From Ruminococcus flavefaciens (GTDB lineage Bacteria > Bacillota > Clostridia > Oscillospirales > Ruminococcaceae), in assembly GCA_023667045.1 (NCBI GenBank), contig JAMPAU010000004.1, forward strand, positions 62,001 to 126,000: a stretch of 64,000 bases of DNA, in the 5' to 3' direction. The position numbers and the translations under genes were made by a program. The notes under the pieces are model-generated. The model saw only the letters and a program-made list of their open reading frames with translations, searched no databases and had not been told where the DNA came from. Positions 45,218 through 54,151 of the stretch are shown one piece after another (the stretch's first letter is position 1; each line of letters starts with the position of its first letter).

Positions 45218-46423
45218 ATGTCAGATTTCAATTACGAGGAAACACTTGAACCCGATGTTAACATCAAGGTAATAGGCGTAGGCGGTGGCGGTGGAAATGC
45301 TGTCAACTGTATGGTGGATTCTGGTGTAAACAATATAGAATATATCGCAATCAATACCGACGCAAAAGCTCTTAACAAGTCAAAGGCTACTACAAGAATA
45401 CCTATCGGTGCTAAACTGACAAAGGGCAGAGGTGCAGGAAACAAGCCGGAAATAGGTCAGCGTAGTGCTGAAGAAAACCGTGACGAAATAGAAACTCATC
45501 TCAAGGGTGCTGATATGATTTTCATTACTGCTGGCATGGGCGGTGGTACTGGCACAGGTGCTGCTCCTGTTGTCGCAAAAATCGCAAAGGAAATGGATAT
45601 ACTTACTGTTGCAGTAGTTACAAAGCCTTTCCTCTTTGAGAGAGAGCAGAAAATGGCTCAGGCTGAGAGAGGTATTGCCGAGCTGAAAAAATATGTTGAC
45701 TCCCTTATCGTTATCCCTAATGAAAAGCTTCTTGTAGGTCTCGATAAGCCTCTTACTATGATGCAGTCTTTCGCTCTTTCAGATGATGTGCTTAAAACAG
45801 GTGTAAAAAGTATTTCAGACCTTATTGTTGAGGAAGGTTACATAAACCTCGACTTCGCAGATGTTTCCACTATCATGAAAGGTGCAGGATATGCACACAT
45901 GGCTATCGGTCACGGCTCTGGCAAGGATAAGGCAAGAGACGCTGCAAATGCAGTTATTTCCAGCCCACTGCTTGAAACTTCCATTTCCGGTGCAAAGAGA
46001 CTTCTTATAAATATTGCTATGTCTGAGGATATTCTTTCATCTGACGTTGACGCAGCAACAAAGATGATTACAGATACTGCCGCTGAGGGCGTTGAATTTA
46101 TCTTTGGTACTGCTTTCAAGGAAGATATGCAGGACGAAATGTCAATCACTGTTATTGCGGCAGGCTTTGACGGCATTGACGGCTATGCTATTCTGGAAGA
46201 AGAACCGGTAGAAGAAAAAGTTGTTGCACAGCCCGTGCAGTCTGCCCCTGCTCCCGCTCCCGCTCCTGTTCCTCCACCACAGGTAACTCCAGAGCCGAAA
46301 GAAAACGTAACTCAGTACAATAATCCGCTTATTGAAGGTCTGGGCATGAACGGAAATTCTTCAAAGACCGCTCCAAATGATGAGTTTGATATTGGCGAAA
46401 TACTCAAAATGCTCGATAACTAA
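45218..46423 (+). CDS. ftsZ: Cell division tubulin homologue FtsZ
   Basis: FtsZ is the GTPase that forms the division ring. The 401-residue protein has the GTP-binding [13 protein letters not shown], the tubulin signature [10 protein letters not shown], the T7 loop [11 protein letters not shown], and a Pro/Ala-rich linker. The C-terminal peptide reads [14 protein letters not shown], diverged from the usual DIPxFLR-type tail, which may change binding to ZapA- or DivIVA-type partners. AGGAGGAG precedes the ATG. Confidence 0.97.
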   Translation: MSDFNYEETLEPDVNIKVIGVGGGGGNAVNCMVDSGVNNIEYIAINTDAKALNKSKATTRIPIGAKLTKGRGAGNKPEIGQRSAEENRDEIETHLKGADMIFITAGMGGGTGTGAAPVVAKIAKEMDILTVAVVTKPFLFEREQKMAQAERGIAELKKYVDSLIVIPNEKLLVGLDKPLTMMQSFALSDDVLKTGVKSISDLIVEEGYINLDFADVSTIMKGAGYAHMAIGHGSGKDKARDAANAVISSPLLETSISGAKRLLINIAMSEDILSSDVDAATKMITDTAAEGVEFIFGTAFKEDMQDEMSITVIAAGFDGIDGYAILEEEPVEEKVVAQPVQSAPAPAPAPVPPPQVTPEPKENVTQYNNPLIEGLGMNGNSSKTAPNDEFDIGEILKMLDN

Positions 46424-46433
46424 AAGCATTCAG

Positions 46434-46467
46434 ACAGCTTCTCTTTTCGGGGGAGCTGTTCTTTTTT
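46434..46467 (+). terminator. Terminator after ftsZ
   Basis: The stem ACAGCT/AGCTGT, with partial pairing inside the loop, is followed by TTCTTTTTT. Confidence 0.75.
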
Positions 46468-46524
46468 GAAATTTTATAGTGAAAAATGCACTAAAATCAA
46501 CGTGAATTTTCTACATTTAAATAA

Positions 46525-46553
46525 TTGAATTATGATTAAATATGTGTTATAAT
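46525..46553 (+). promoter_or_regulatory. Promoter for divIVA
   Basis: TTGAAT, 17 bp, TATAAT with extended -10 TG. It gives a long leader of about 215 bases. Confidence 0.7.
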
Positions 46554-46559
46554 TTATAT

Positions 46560-46776
46560 GATGGTATTATATCGCAGATACGTGAATCTGCTGTATGATG
46601 TTTCGGGATAATGCAAAGGGATTTTTTGATATTATATACTATAGATGAATCAATGGATTTATAAAATATTCAGAAAGAGATACATATAAATATCCGGTAA
46701 CTTTTGTTAAAAATATTCTGTTTAAGCAGAAAATATTATTTACCGCCCGATACGGCGGAGAATGGAGTTAATGATT
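46560..46776 (+). other. Long 5' leader of the DivIVA-like gene
   Basis: This AT-rich stretch has no ORF. Two small hairpins are visible: GCAGAT/ATCTGC at 46574-46591, and CCGCC/GGCGG at 46743-46758, only 5 bp before the GGAG ribosome site. The second could mask translation. No known riboswitch pattern is recognised. Confidence 0.45.
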
Positions 46777-48219
46777 ATGGACGAACCAACCGTGTTACGA
46801 ACCACCAAAATAGGCGGTGGTTTTGTAAAAGAAGACGTTATGCAGTATCTTGACGAACTGAATACTAAAATCGACGACCTTGTTAAAGAAAATGAAGCAC
46901 TGAAAAAGGCAGGTCCTTCAAGTTCAAGCGAGGACGAAATAAGAAAGTATAAGAATCAAGTTGAGAATTTACAGGAAAAACTCAACAATTCAAATAACCT
47001 TTTAAGAGCAAAAAACAAGGAACTTGAGACAGCTAAGGAAACTATCGCAAAACTGCAAGCCGGAAAGCCTCTCCCTGCCGGTTCTGCTCCTGCACTAGCC
47101 GTTAACAGTGCAGAACTCGAAAACGCAAAGAAAGAAATCGAGAATCTTAAAAATCAGCTTAAAATTGCCCAGACAGCTTCTGCCGCTCAGCCAGCAAATA
47201 ATAATGATTCTGCTGAACTCGCTAAGGTTAAGCAGGATTTGGCGAGAATGTCAAATGAGCTTGCTGTAAAGGCAAAGGCAGTTGACGAAAAAACTCGTGA
47301 GTCAGCAAGTAAGGACGCTAAGATTGCTCAGCTTATCAAGGAAAATGCAGGTGCAATCGCTAAGAAAGACGCTGAAATTTCAAGAATCAACGAGGAACTC
47401 GCTAAGAAAGACAAGGAAATTTCAGAACTCAACAATAAGGCTATGGCAAGCACTCCGTCGGGTATTCTTGCACAGGCTCAGATGCTCGCCGATACTATAA
47501 AGAACTCCGCACAGGAAGAAGTAGACAAGATTAAGGATTCTGCTAAGGCTGAGGCTGACAAACTCGTTAGCGACGCTAAGGCTGAAGCTGAAAAGACTAT
47601 TTCCTCTGCTAATGCTACAGCCGAATCCTGCATTAATGACGCAAACTCAAAGGCTAAGGTTACTATTGACGAGGCTAACAAACACGCTGATACAGTCAAT
47701 AAGATGTCTGCTGATATACGCAAGTCTCTTATTAACGAAATCGAAAGCCTAAGTGCTAAATTCGGCGAAATAAGCAAGCGTTTTGATGAAGCTAAGGAAA
47801 CTGTAGGCGACGCACGCAAGTTTATTGATACAAACGCCTCGCAGGATATAAAGAAAATGGAAGCTCCTAAGGTGAATATGTCTGATGTAAAGGCAAATGC
47901 AGAAAAGGTAAAAACTCCTGCTCCGGAAGCTCCTAAAAAAACAACCGCTATTAATGCAGTAAAACCGGATAATTCCGCAAAAACTGCAAATAATATAAAA
48001 CCGACAGCACCACAGCCCAAAAAGTCGGTTGTGAATATGGACGGCATGGACGATATTCTGAAGTCTTTTGACGTAAAGCCACAGGCAGAAGCTCCTGCAC
48101 CCGCTCCAAAGCCGGCACAGCCTAAGCCACAAGCTAAAAAGCCTGTTATGAATTTCGGAAACGATATGGCAGATATTCTTGCCGCTATCGAGGCAGACCC
48201 TAATAACATAGGCGAATGA
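46777..48219 (+). CDS. DivIVA-domain coiled-coil protein
   Basis: The 480-residue protein has a short N-terminal DivIVA/GpsB-like membrane-binding segment (IGGGFVKEDVMQYLDELNTK), then coiled coils at about 25-75, 115-220 and 245-345, with Ala/Lys/Glu-rich repeats like those in ATP-synthase b-type stalks. A disordered Pro/Ala/Lys C-terminus (about 365-480) follows. DivIVA proteins mark curved membrane at poles and septa and recruit partners. Of three in-frame ATGs, 46777 has GGAG 9 bp upstream. It is longer than B. subtilis DivIVA (164 residues). Position after ftsZ fits a division role. Confidence 0.82.
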   Translation: MDEPTVLRTTKIGGGFVKEDVMQYLDELNTKIDDLVKENEALKKAGPSSSSEDEIRKYKNQVENLQEKLNNSNNLLRAKNKELETAKETIAKLQAGKPLPAGSAPALAVNSAELENAKKEIENLKNQLKIAQTASAAQPANNNDSAELAKVKQDLARMSNELAVKAKAVDEKTRESASKDAKIAQLIKENAGAIAKKDAEISRINEELAKKDKEISELNNKAMASTPSGILAQAQMLADTIKNSAQEEVDKIKDSAKAEADKLVSDAKAEAEKTISSANATAESCINDANSKAKVTIDEANKHADTVNKMSADIRKSLINEIESLSAKFGEISKRFDEAKETVGDARKFIDTNASQDIKKMEAPKVNMSDVKANAEKVKTPAPEAPKKTTAINAVKPDNSAKTANNIKPTAPQPKKSVVNMDGMDDILKSFDVKPQAEAPAPAPKPAQPKPQAKKPVMNFGNDMADILAAIEADPNNIGE

Positions 48220-48436
48220 TATATTATTCCGTTGCTGTATGGCAAAGGTATATTATATGAGACACGGCATTTATTTGTCGTGCAAGGGATTTAAGTCAGG
48301 TTATCCTCATTTGATACCGTTTGTAATTCTCGGACGTTCAGCATGAAATTAAACCTGCAACACCGCCGGACAACCGGAGTTTAGCCCATATAAAAATGGG
48401 AAGTGTGTCAAATTTTTTGAAGTGAGGTACTGAACA
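48220..48436 (+). ncRNA. Intergenic region with candidate structured leader RNA
   Basis: This 217-bp gap holds no ORF. At 48360-48406 the sequence can fold as a three-way junction: ACAC/GTGT closing stem, CCGG-ACAA-CCGG hairpin, and CCCAT-ATAAAA-ATGGG hairpin. A T run follows at 48413. It lies just upstream of the zinc-ribbon gene. I do not match it to a known riboswitch class, and it may be chance pairing. Confidence 0.3.
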
Positions 48437-48712
48437 ATGTACGAAGACAAGACATTAGTCTGCAAAGAATGTGGAAACGAATTCGTTTTCTCAGCAGGCG
48501 AACAGGAATTTTTTGCTGAAAAAGGTTTCGTAAATGAACCCCAGAGATGCAAGCCCTGCCGTGACGCAAGAAAGAATGCCGGAAGAACAGAGAGAGTTAT
48601 GTATACCTCTGTATGTGCTTCATGCGGTAAAGAGGCAAGAGTGCCTTTTGAGCCCAAGGAGGGCAGAGCCGTTTACTGTAGCGAGTGTTTCGCTAAGATG
48701 AACGAGGCTTGA
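48437..48712 (+). CDS. Small protein with two zinc ribbons
   Basis: The 91-residue protein has two CxxC pairs per half: LVCKECGNEF with CKPC, then VCASCGKEA with CSEC. It matches the 'probable zinc-ribbon' small proteins common in Clostridia, where the second half ends in AVYCSECF. Such proteins probably bind nucleic acid or protein; function is unknown. The ATG follows GTGAGGT. Complete. Confidence 0.82.
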   Translation: MYEDKTLVCKECGNEFVFSAGEQEFFAEKGFVNEPQRCKPCRDARKNAGRTERVMYTSVCASCGKEARVPFEPKEGRAVYCSECFAKMNEA

Positions 48713-48766
48713 TTGCTTACAAATCCGTGGTGCAGTGGTATAGCTGTACTGCGGATTTAACATGAA

Positions 48767-49093
48767 ATGCTTTTTATGACAATCATAAAATCAATAGCTG
48801 ATGTCACAAGTATAAGCGGAACGGATATTATGATTTCCGGAGGTATTGATATATCTTTTAAAGAATGTGCAGAAAACTTTCACGCTGAATACAAAAGCAC
48901 CAGTATGAATTGTGTCGGTGAGCGTGATATATCCGCAAATCCGCCATACTTTGAATTTTATACCGGCAGTAATCATATAAAGGTGATTTTTGACTGTAAG
49001 GGATTTTTTGGAAAATCAAAAAGTATAAAGTTATTTCACGATATGCAGAGACAAATTTATGTTTTTGGATATACAACATATGATTTAAGCTGA
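48767..49093 (+). CDS. Hypothetical small protein
   Basis: The 108-residue frame has no recognised family, signal or membrane helix. Strands alternate with polar turns, as in a small beta fold (PPYFEFYTGSNHIKVIF). The ATG at 48767 or 48776 lacks a good ribosome site. An imperfect inverted repeat (AAATCCG...CGGATTT, 48720-48759) lies just upstream and could limit read-through. Composition is more AT-rich and less patterned than its neighbours. A real gene is likely but not certain. Confidence 0.5.
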   Translation: MLFMTIIKSIADVTSISGTDIMISGGIDISFKECAENFHAEYKSTSMNCVGERDISANPPYFEFYTGSNHIKVIFDCKGFFGKSKSIKLFHDMQRQIYVFGYTTYDLS

Positions 49094-49136
49094 TTTGTTA
49101 TAAAATTAAACTATAAATGAAAGGACGTTATCTTTT

Positions 49137-49340
49137 ATGCAGATTACTAAGGATACCATTATAGGCGATATTCTCGACGCAGATTTTGAAGTTGCTCCTT
49201 ATTTCCTTGAAATCGGTATGCACTGTCTCGGCTGTCCTGCCTCAAGGGGCGAGTCAATCGAAGAAGCCTGTGCCGTTCATGGAACAGATGCGGACGCTCT
49301 CGTTGAAAAGCTTAATGCTCATTTCGCTGCAAAAAAGTAA
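49137..49340 (+). CDS. DUF1858-domain protein
   Basis: The 67-residue protein matches DUF1858 (ScdA N-terminal-like): ITKDTIIGDILDADFEVAPY, then GMHCLGCPAS with the paired Cys, then GESIEEACAVHG. These domains occur alone or fused to hybrid-cluster and Fe-S repair proteins and may bind or sense metal or redox state. The ATG follows GAAAGGACG. A strong terminator follows. Confidence 0.88.
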   Translation: MQITKDTIIGDILDADFEVAPYFLEIGMHCLGCPASRGESIEEACAVHGTDADALVEKLNAHFAAKK

Positions 49341-49350
49341 TGGAATATTA

Positions 49351-49379
49351 GGGCGTGTCACTGACACGCCCGAATTTTT
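49351..49379 (+). terminator. Terminator after the DUF1858 gene
   Basis: A GGGCGTG/CACGCCC stem, extendable inward, is followed by GAATTTTTG. Confidence 0.85.
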
Positions 49380-49408
49380 GTAATAAAATAATGGCAAGAG
49401 GTGGAAAA

Positions 49409-50860
49409 ATGCTTGATAACAGATTAAAAATGTGTGCTGAAATGGTAAGCGGTAAGGGAATTGTATGCGATGTGGGTACAGACCACGCTTATCTCGCAAC
49501 CGAACTTATATTATCTGGAAAATGCGAAAAGGTGATAGCCTCAGATATAAATATAGGTCCGCTTGGCTCGGCACAGCGTACAGTTGAAAAAAATAACATT
49601 ACAGATAAAGTGGAGCTGATACGGTCGGACGGTCTCGAAAATATCTCTCTTGAAGAAGTATCTGATATAGTGATTGCCGGTATGGGCGGTGAGACTATCG
49701 TTGATATTCTACATAAATGCCCTGCCTTGAATGAAAGTAAAATCCGTCTTATTCTCCAGCCCATGACAAAGCCGGAAGTCCTCAGAAAATGGCTGTATGA
49801 CAGCAACTTTGCGATAACTTCCGAAAAAATAGCTGAGGACGGCGACAAGCTCTATGTGATTATGTGTGCAGAATGGAGCGGACAGTTTCAGAGACTGACA
49901 GAAACAGAGGCTCTTTCGGGATTCTTTGCAGAAGATGACCCTCTCGCTCAGAAATACCGCAGTAATGAGGCTTCACGTCTCCGCAAGGTCGGCTCTGCTC
50001 TCGAAAAAGGCGGTATGCGGTCGGAATCTGTGCATTTTTCGTCGCTTGCCTATAAACTCGAAAACGGCATAGACAAAGTTAAAATAAATGACGTTTACAG
50101 CTATCTGAATGAAGTTTACCCTGTTGATACTCAGGAAAGCTGGGATAACTCTGGTCTTCTCGTGGAAAACTATGACATGGAATGCAGTAAGGTTATGCTC
50201 ACTCTTGATATAACTATACCGTCAATATATGAGTCGGAGTGCAAGGGTGCTGAATTGATGATTTCGCACCACCCCGTAATCTTTAAACCGCTGAAGAAAA
50301 TTAACCGCAAAAGCCCTGTTTTCCGGCTTATTTACAGTGATATTTCCGCTATATGTATGCACACTAACCTTGATATTGCAAAGGGTGGTACTAACGGCGT
50401 TATTCTGAAAAAACTTTCTGAACACTTTGAGTTTGAGAGAGAACCGGAGTTCTTTGAAGATTGCGGAAACGGCAACAACTTAGGCTGGATTTGTGAACTC
50501 AAAGAACGTACTCCGGTTGACAAATTCGGACAGGTCTTAAAGGATATATTCGGCTGTCCGTATGTCCGCATGAACCGCTATGGCTCTCACAAGGTAAGGC
50601 GTTTTGCTTTCTGTTCGGGTTCGGGAGGTTCTATGCTCGACCTCGCAATTGAAAAGGACTGCGACGCTTTTATTACCGGAGATGTAAAGCACGATGTGTG
50701 GATTGACGCTAACAACCGTCATGTTACGCTTTTCGACTGCGGACACTTCCATACTGAAAATATCGTCCTCGAAGAACTTAGATGTACTATTGAGGAAAAA
50801 TTTCCGCAACTGGAAGTCATACTGGGCGAAACTTCTCTTGACCCTGCCGTTTATCTGTGA
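49409..50860 (+). CDS. TrmK tRNA m1A22 methyltransferase fused to Nif3-like domain
   Basis: Two proteins usually encoded side by side (YqfN/TrmK and YqfO in B. subtilis) form one 483-residue chain. Residues 1-215 are TrmK, which methylates A22 of tRNA: DVGTDHAYL (21-29), AGMGGETIVDIL (90-101) and the C-terminal helical region. Residues 225-483 are a Nif3/DUF34 domain with the metal-binding set ISHHPVIF (H287-H288), HTNLD (318-322) and GHFHTE (445-450). Nif3 proteins bind two metals; their reaction is debated. ATG 49409 has AGAGG 7 bp upstream. No stop or frameshift separates the halves. Confidence 0.9.
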   Translation: MLDNRLKMCAEMVSGKGIVCDVGTDHAYLATELILSGKCEKVIASDINIGPLGSAQRTVEKNNITDKVELIRSDGLENISLEEVSDIVIAGMGGETIVDILHKCPALNESKIRLILQPMTKPEVLRKWLYDSNFAITSEKIAEDGDKLYVIMCAEWSGQFQRLTETEALSGFFAEDDPLAQKYRSNEASRLRKVGSALEKGGMRSESVHFSSLAYKLENGIDKVKINDVYSYLNEVYPVDTQESWDNSGLLVENYDMECSKVMLTLDITIPSIYESECKGAELMISHHPVIFKPLKKINRKSPVFRLIYSDISAICMHTNLDIAKGGTNGVILKKLSEHFEFEREPEFFEDCGNGNNLGWICELKERTPVDKFGQVLKDIFGCPYVRMNRYGSHKVRRFAFCSGSGGSMLDLAIEKDCDAFITGDVKHDVWIDANNRHVTLFDCGHFHTENIVLEELRCTIEEKFPQLEVILGETSLDPAVYL

Positions 50861-50870
50861 GGTGCGGAAA

Positions 50871-51668
50871 ATGGGTATTCTTATTTGTCCGGTATGCCGT
50901 GAAAAACTCTCAATATCGGGAAAAAGCTATATCTGTCCGAACCGCCACAGCTTTGATATAGCAAAAAGCGGTTATGTAAATCTTTTACTTTCAAAACACG
51001 CCGGAAAGACAGTTCACGGAGACAATAAGCTCATGGTACAGGCAAGGCGTGATTTTCTGGAAAAGGGTTTTTATTCGCCGTTGCGAGAGGCTCTCTGTGA
51101 AAAAATCCGGAGCGGAGTTATTCTGGACGCTGGGTGCGGAGAGGGTTATTATACGTCGGGTATCAGCGAAAAGTTTCCGGATTCCGAGATATACGGCATT
51201 GATATTTCAAAGACAGCCGTTGAAATGGCTTCAAAACGCCACAAAAATATTACCTTTGCAACCGCAAGCGTTTTTCATATTCCGGTAGCTGACAGTTCGT
51301 GTGACAGTCTTGTAACGGTTTTTTCGCCGTATTGCAGTGAGGAGTTTAAAAGGGTGCTGAAACAAAACGGTACTATGTTCATGGCTATACCAGCGGAAAA
51401 TCACCTGTGGGAACTAAAAAAAGCGGTTTATGACACACCGTACAAAAACGAGGTAAAGCCCTATGAACTCGACGGTTTTAGTTTTGCCGGAAAAAAACGC
51501 ATAACTTATAAATTTACTCTTGAAAGTCAGCAGGATATACAGTCGCTTTTTTCAATGACACCGTACTATTACCGCACAGGAAAACAACAGCAGGAAAGGC
51601 TGTCTGCTCTTGACAGTCTCGAAATAACAGCAGACTTTGAATTACTTACATACAGGAGAACTTTATGA
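50871..51668 (+). CDS. RlmA-type 23S rRNA guanine-N1 methyltransferase
   Basis: RlmA enzymes methylate G745 or G748 of 23S rRNA; the G748 form confers tylosin resistance. The 265-residue protein has the N-terminal zinc knuckle (CPVC, then CPNRHSFDIAKSGYVNLL), the SAM motif ILDAGCGEGYYT near residue 84, and a class I methyltransferase fold. Which guanine is modified is not decidable here. ATG 50871 lies after GTGAGGTG, 10 bp past the fusion gene; the longer open frame upstream overlaps that gene. Confidence 0.9.
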   Translation: MGILICPVCREKLSISGKSYICPNRHSFDIAKSGYVNLLLSKHAGKTVHGDNKLMVQARRDFLEKGFYSPLREALCEKIRSGVILDAGCGEGYYTSGISEKFPDSEIYGIDISKTAVEMASKRHKNITFATASVFHIPVADSSCDSLVTVFSPYCSEEFKRVLKQNGTMFMAIPAENHLWELKKAVYDTPYKNEVKPYELDGFSFAGKKRITYKFTLESQQDIQSLFSMTPYYYRTGKQQQERLSALDSLEITADFELLTYRRTL

Positions 51669-52399
51669 AAAGCTATCTGAAACAACTCAGCCGTGCTTTT
51701 GTTATGCTGATTGCCGGATTGTGTCCTATGGGACTGGGTATGGTTTTTATCGGGATATTTGGCGAAAAATACGCTACTTTAATCATGGATTTGTCGCTGT
51801 TTGTCGGAGCAGTGCTGTGTGCTTTGGTGATGAAAAAAGAGTTTGATACAAGAGTAAAAGAGTTTTTTAAAATGCCAAAGCCGGACGAACTATTATTAGT
51901 TGTTGCTATGTCACTGGTGTATACCGTCATAACCGCACTCACTGAGTACAGGGAAGTACTGTCAGAGCCGTCGGACGAAATATACAGCATTGCGGACTGG
52001 GCAGGCACGGCGGTTTTAGCACCAGTATCGGAGGAGATTATTTTCAGATTTTCTATGCTTACGCTGTTGCTTGTGTCTGCCGGACGTGGCAAGAAAATTT
52101 TTTCATTCGGGATTGTTTCGGCAGTATGGGCGGTTGTGCATTTCGGCGGAACTTTGCCGAGATTTATAGATATATTTATTGTCGGAATTATTCTCAGTAT
52201 TATATTTACTGAATCCGGAAATATTATATACTGTATGGTATTCCATAGCATTGCAAATATATCTATATATATTGTCAGCCGTAACTCTTTATTCCTTGTG
52301 AATAAAATATGGCTCTTGTATGTAAGTATACCGCTTTTTGTGGCACTTATGGGTATGCTTGTTTATATATTTAATAAAAGAAAAATAGTAAAGGAATGA
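51665..52399 (+). CDS. CPBP-family intramembrane metalloprotease
   Basis: The 244-residue protein has about seven membrane helices and the Abi/CPBP motifs: APVSEEIIFRF (EExxxR) near residue 117, HFGG near 160 and FHSIANI near 197. These proteins include CAAX-type endoproteases and bacteriocin immunity proteins. The substrate is unknown. The ATG overlaps the previous stop (ATGA). Confidence 0.88.
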   Translation: MKSYLKQLSRAFVMLIAGLCPMGLGMVFIGIFGEKYATLIMDLSLFVGAVLCALVMKKEFDTRVKEFFKMPKPDELLLVVAMSLVYTVITALTEYREVLSEPSDEIYSIADWAGTAVLAPVSEEIIFRFSMLTLLLVSAGRGKKIFSFGIVSAVWAVVHFGGTLPRFIDIFIVGIILSIIFTESGNIIYCMVFHSIANISIYIVSRNSLFLVNKIWLLYVSIPLFVALMGMLVYIFNKRKIVKE

Positions 52400-52403
52400 T
52401 TTT

Positions 52404-54149
52404 ATGGCTCTTGACGGAGCGTTTCTGTTTGCAGTAAAAAAAGAACTCACTCAGCTTATCGGCGGAAGAATTGAAAAAATCCACCAGCCTTCACGTGAGG
52501 AAGTTATCATATCAATACGCACACGGCAGGGGTCTAAAAAGCTCTATATCTCCGCAAACGCTGGCAGTGCGAGGGTTCATATAACCGAAAAAAGCGTTGA
52601 TAATCCGCAGACTCCGCCGATGTTCTGTATGCTTTTAAGAAAAAGGCTCGGCAACGGAAAACTTCTTGACATAAGGCAGGACGGTCTTGAAAGAATACTC
52701 TTTTTTGACTTTGAGTGCGTGAACGAACTCGGCGACGTGGTGGTTATTACTTTAGCTTGCGAGATTATGGGGCGTTGTTCAAACCTTATTATAATCAGCG
52801 ACGGAAAAATTATCGACAGTATAAAGAGAGTTGACAGCGAGATGTCCCGTGAAAGAATGGTGCTTCCGGCTATGACATATACTTTACCGCCGAAAAGCGA
52901 CCGTCTGAACTTCTTAACCGCTGAACCGGAGCAGATTATTGAAAAACTCCGTGAAAACTCTCAGGCAGAACTTTCAAAGGCACTTATCCGGATTTTTGAG
53001 GGCATATCGCCTGTACTTGCACGTGAATGGGTTTTCTTTGCAGGATGTGGTGTACATCTTGACGGTAACGTTGACGGCGACCCCCTCGACCGTCTGCTTT
53101 TCATTATAAAGCGTACCCGTAAGCAGTTAATTGACGGCGAATGCTGTTTTAATGTGGCAAAAACTAAGGAGGGTATGCTGAAAGATTTTTCGTTTATAAG
53201 GCTCTCGCAGTTCGGCAACCTCATGTATACAAAGGAAATTCCCACTGCCTGTGAACTGCTTGACTATTTCTATTCTGAGCGTGACAATGCTGTCCGCACT
53301 AAACAGCGTGCAAATGACCTTTTCAGACTTCTGGTAAATCTTACAGAACGAACTTCTCGCCGTATAGCCGTACAGCGTGAGGAACTTTCAGCCTGTGCAG
53401 ACAGAGACTACTATAAGCTGTGCGGAGACCTTATTTCAGCCAATATGTACCGCATGAAAAAAGGCGACAGTACGGCGGTTTTAGAGAATTTCTATGATGA
53501 AAACTATGCTCCGGTTGAGATTAAGCTTGATGTGCGAAAAACTCCCTCACAGAACGCACAGCATTATTACAGCGAATATAAAAAAGCCGTCACCGCCGAA
53601 CAGAAACTTACTGAACAGATTGGCAGGGGAGAAGAAGAATTACAGTACCTTGATAGTGTTTTTGATTCGCTTACACGTGCTACTTCCGAGAACGATATAA
53701 TACAGCTCCGTCTTGAACTTAGGGAGCAGGGGTATATAAAGTCCGCTAACGGCAGAGCAAAACCGCCGAAAGCCTTACCGCCCATTGAATATAAGTCAAG
53801 CGACGGCTACACTATACTTGTCGGAAGAAATAACTATCAGAATGACAAATTATCGCTTAAATTCGCCGAAAAGAATGATATATGGCTACACACACAGACT
53901 ATAACAGGTTCGCACGTTATTATTGTTACAGAGGGAACAACTCCACCCGACAGAACTCTTGAAGAATCGGCTGTTATTGCTTCGGTAAACAGTAAGGGGC
54001 GTGATTCTAATCTTGTGCCGGTAGACTACTGTCTTGCAAGGTATGTGAAAAAGCCGTCCGGTGCTAAACCCGGAAAAGTTATATTCACTAACTACAAGAC
54101 GGTTTTTGTAAAGCCGGACGCTGAACTTGAAAAAAGTCTGAGGGTATAA
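52404..54149 (+). CDS. rqcH: NFACT-family ribosome rescue factor RqcH
   Basis: RqcH binds stalled 50S subunits and adds alanine tails to nascent chains for degradation; older annotations call it a fibronectin-binding protein. The 581-residue protein has the NFACT-N domain (MALDGAFLFAVKKEL start), helical and coiled-coil regions, and a C-terminal NFACT-R domain (YTILVGRNNYQNDKL, DIWLHTQ, GSHVIIV). Near residues 96-97 there is Glu-Arg where the functional Asp-Arg pair of RqcH is expected. The gene is complete. Confidence 0.92.
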   Translation: MALDGAFLFAVKKELTQLIGGRIEKIHQPSREEVIISIRTRQGSKKLYISANAGSARVHITEKSVDNPQTPPMFCMLLRKRLGNGKLLDIRQDGLERILFFDFECVNELGDVVVITLACEIMGRCSNLIIISDGKIIDSIKRVDSEMSRERMVLPAMTYTLPPKSDRLNFLTAEPEQIIEKLRENSQAELSKALIRIFEGISPVLAREWVFFAGCGVHLDGNVDGDPLDRLLFIIKRTRKQLIDGECCFNVAKTKEGMLKDFSFIRLSQFGNLMYTKEIPTACELLDYFYSERDNAVRTKQRANDLFRLLVNLTERTSRRIAVQREELSACADRDYYKLCGDLISANMYRMKKGDSTAVLENFYDENYAPVEIKLDVRKTPSQNAQHYYSEYKKAVTAEQKLTEQIGRGEEELQYLDSVFDSLTRATSENDIIQLRLELREQGYIKSANGRAKPPKALPPIEYKSSDGYTILVGRNNYQNDKLSLKFAEKNDIWLHTQTITGSHVIIVTEGTTPPDRTLEESAVIASVNSKGRDSNLVPVDYCLARYVKKPSGAKPGKVIFTNYKTVFVKPDAELEKSLRV

Positions 54150-54151
54150 AA

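Noticed and set aside
47478-48245. 255-codon ORF antisense to the DivIVA-like gene
   Set aside because: It mirrors the Ala/Lys/Glu-rich coding strand, has no ribosome site and matches no family.
48720-48760. tRNA-like segment (GGTGCAGTGGTATAGC)
   Set aside because: It resembles a D-arm by chance; no acceptor stem, anticodon arm or T-arm can be built around it.
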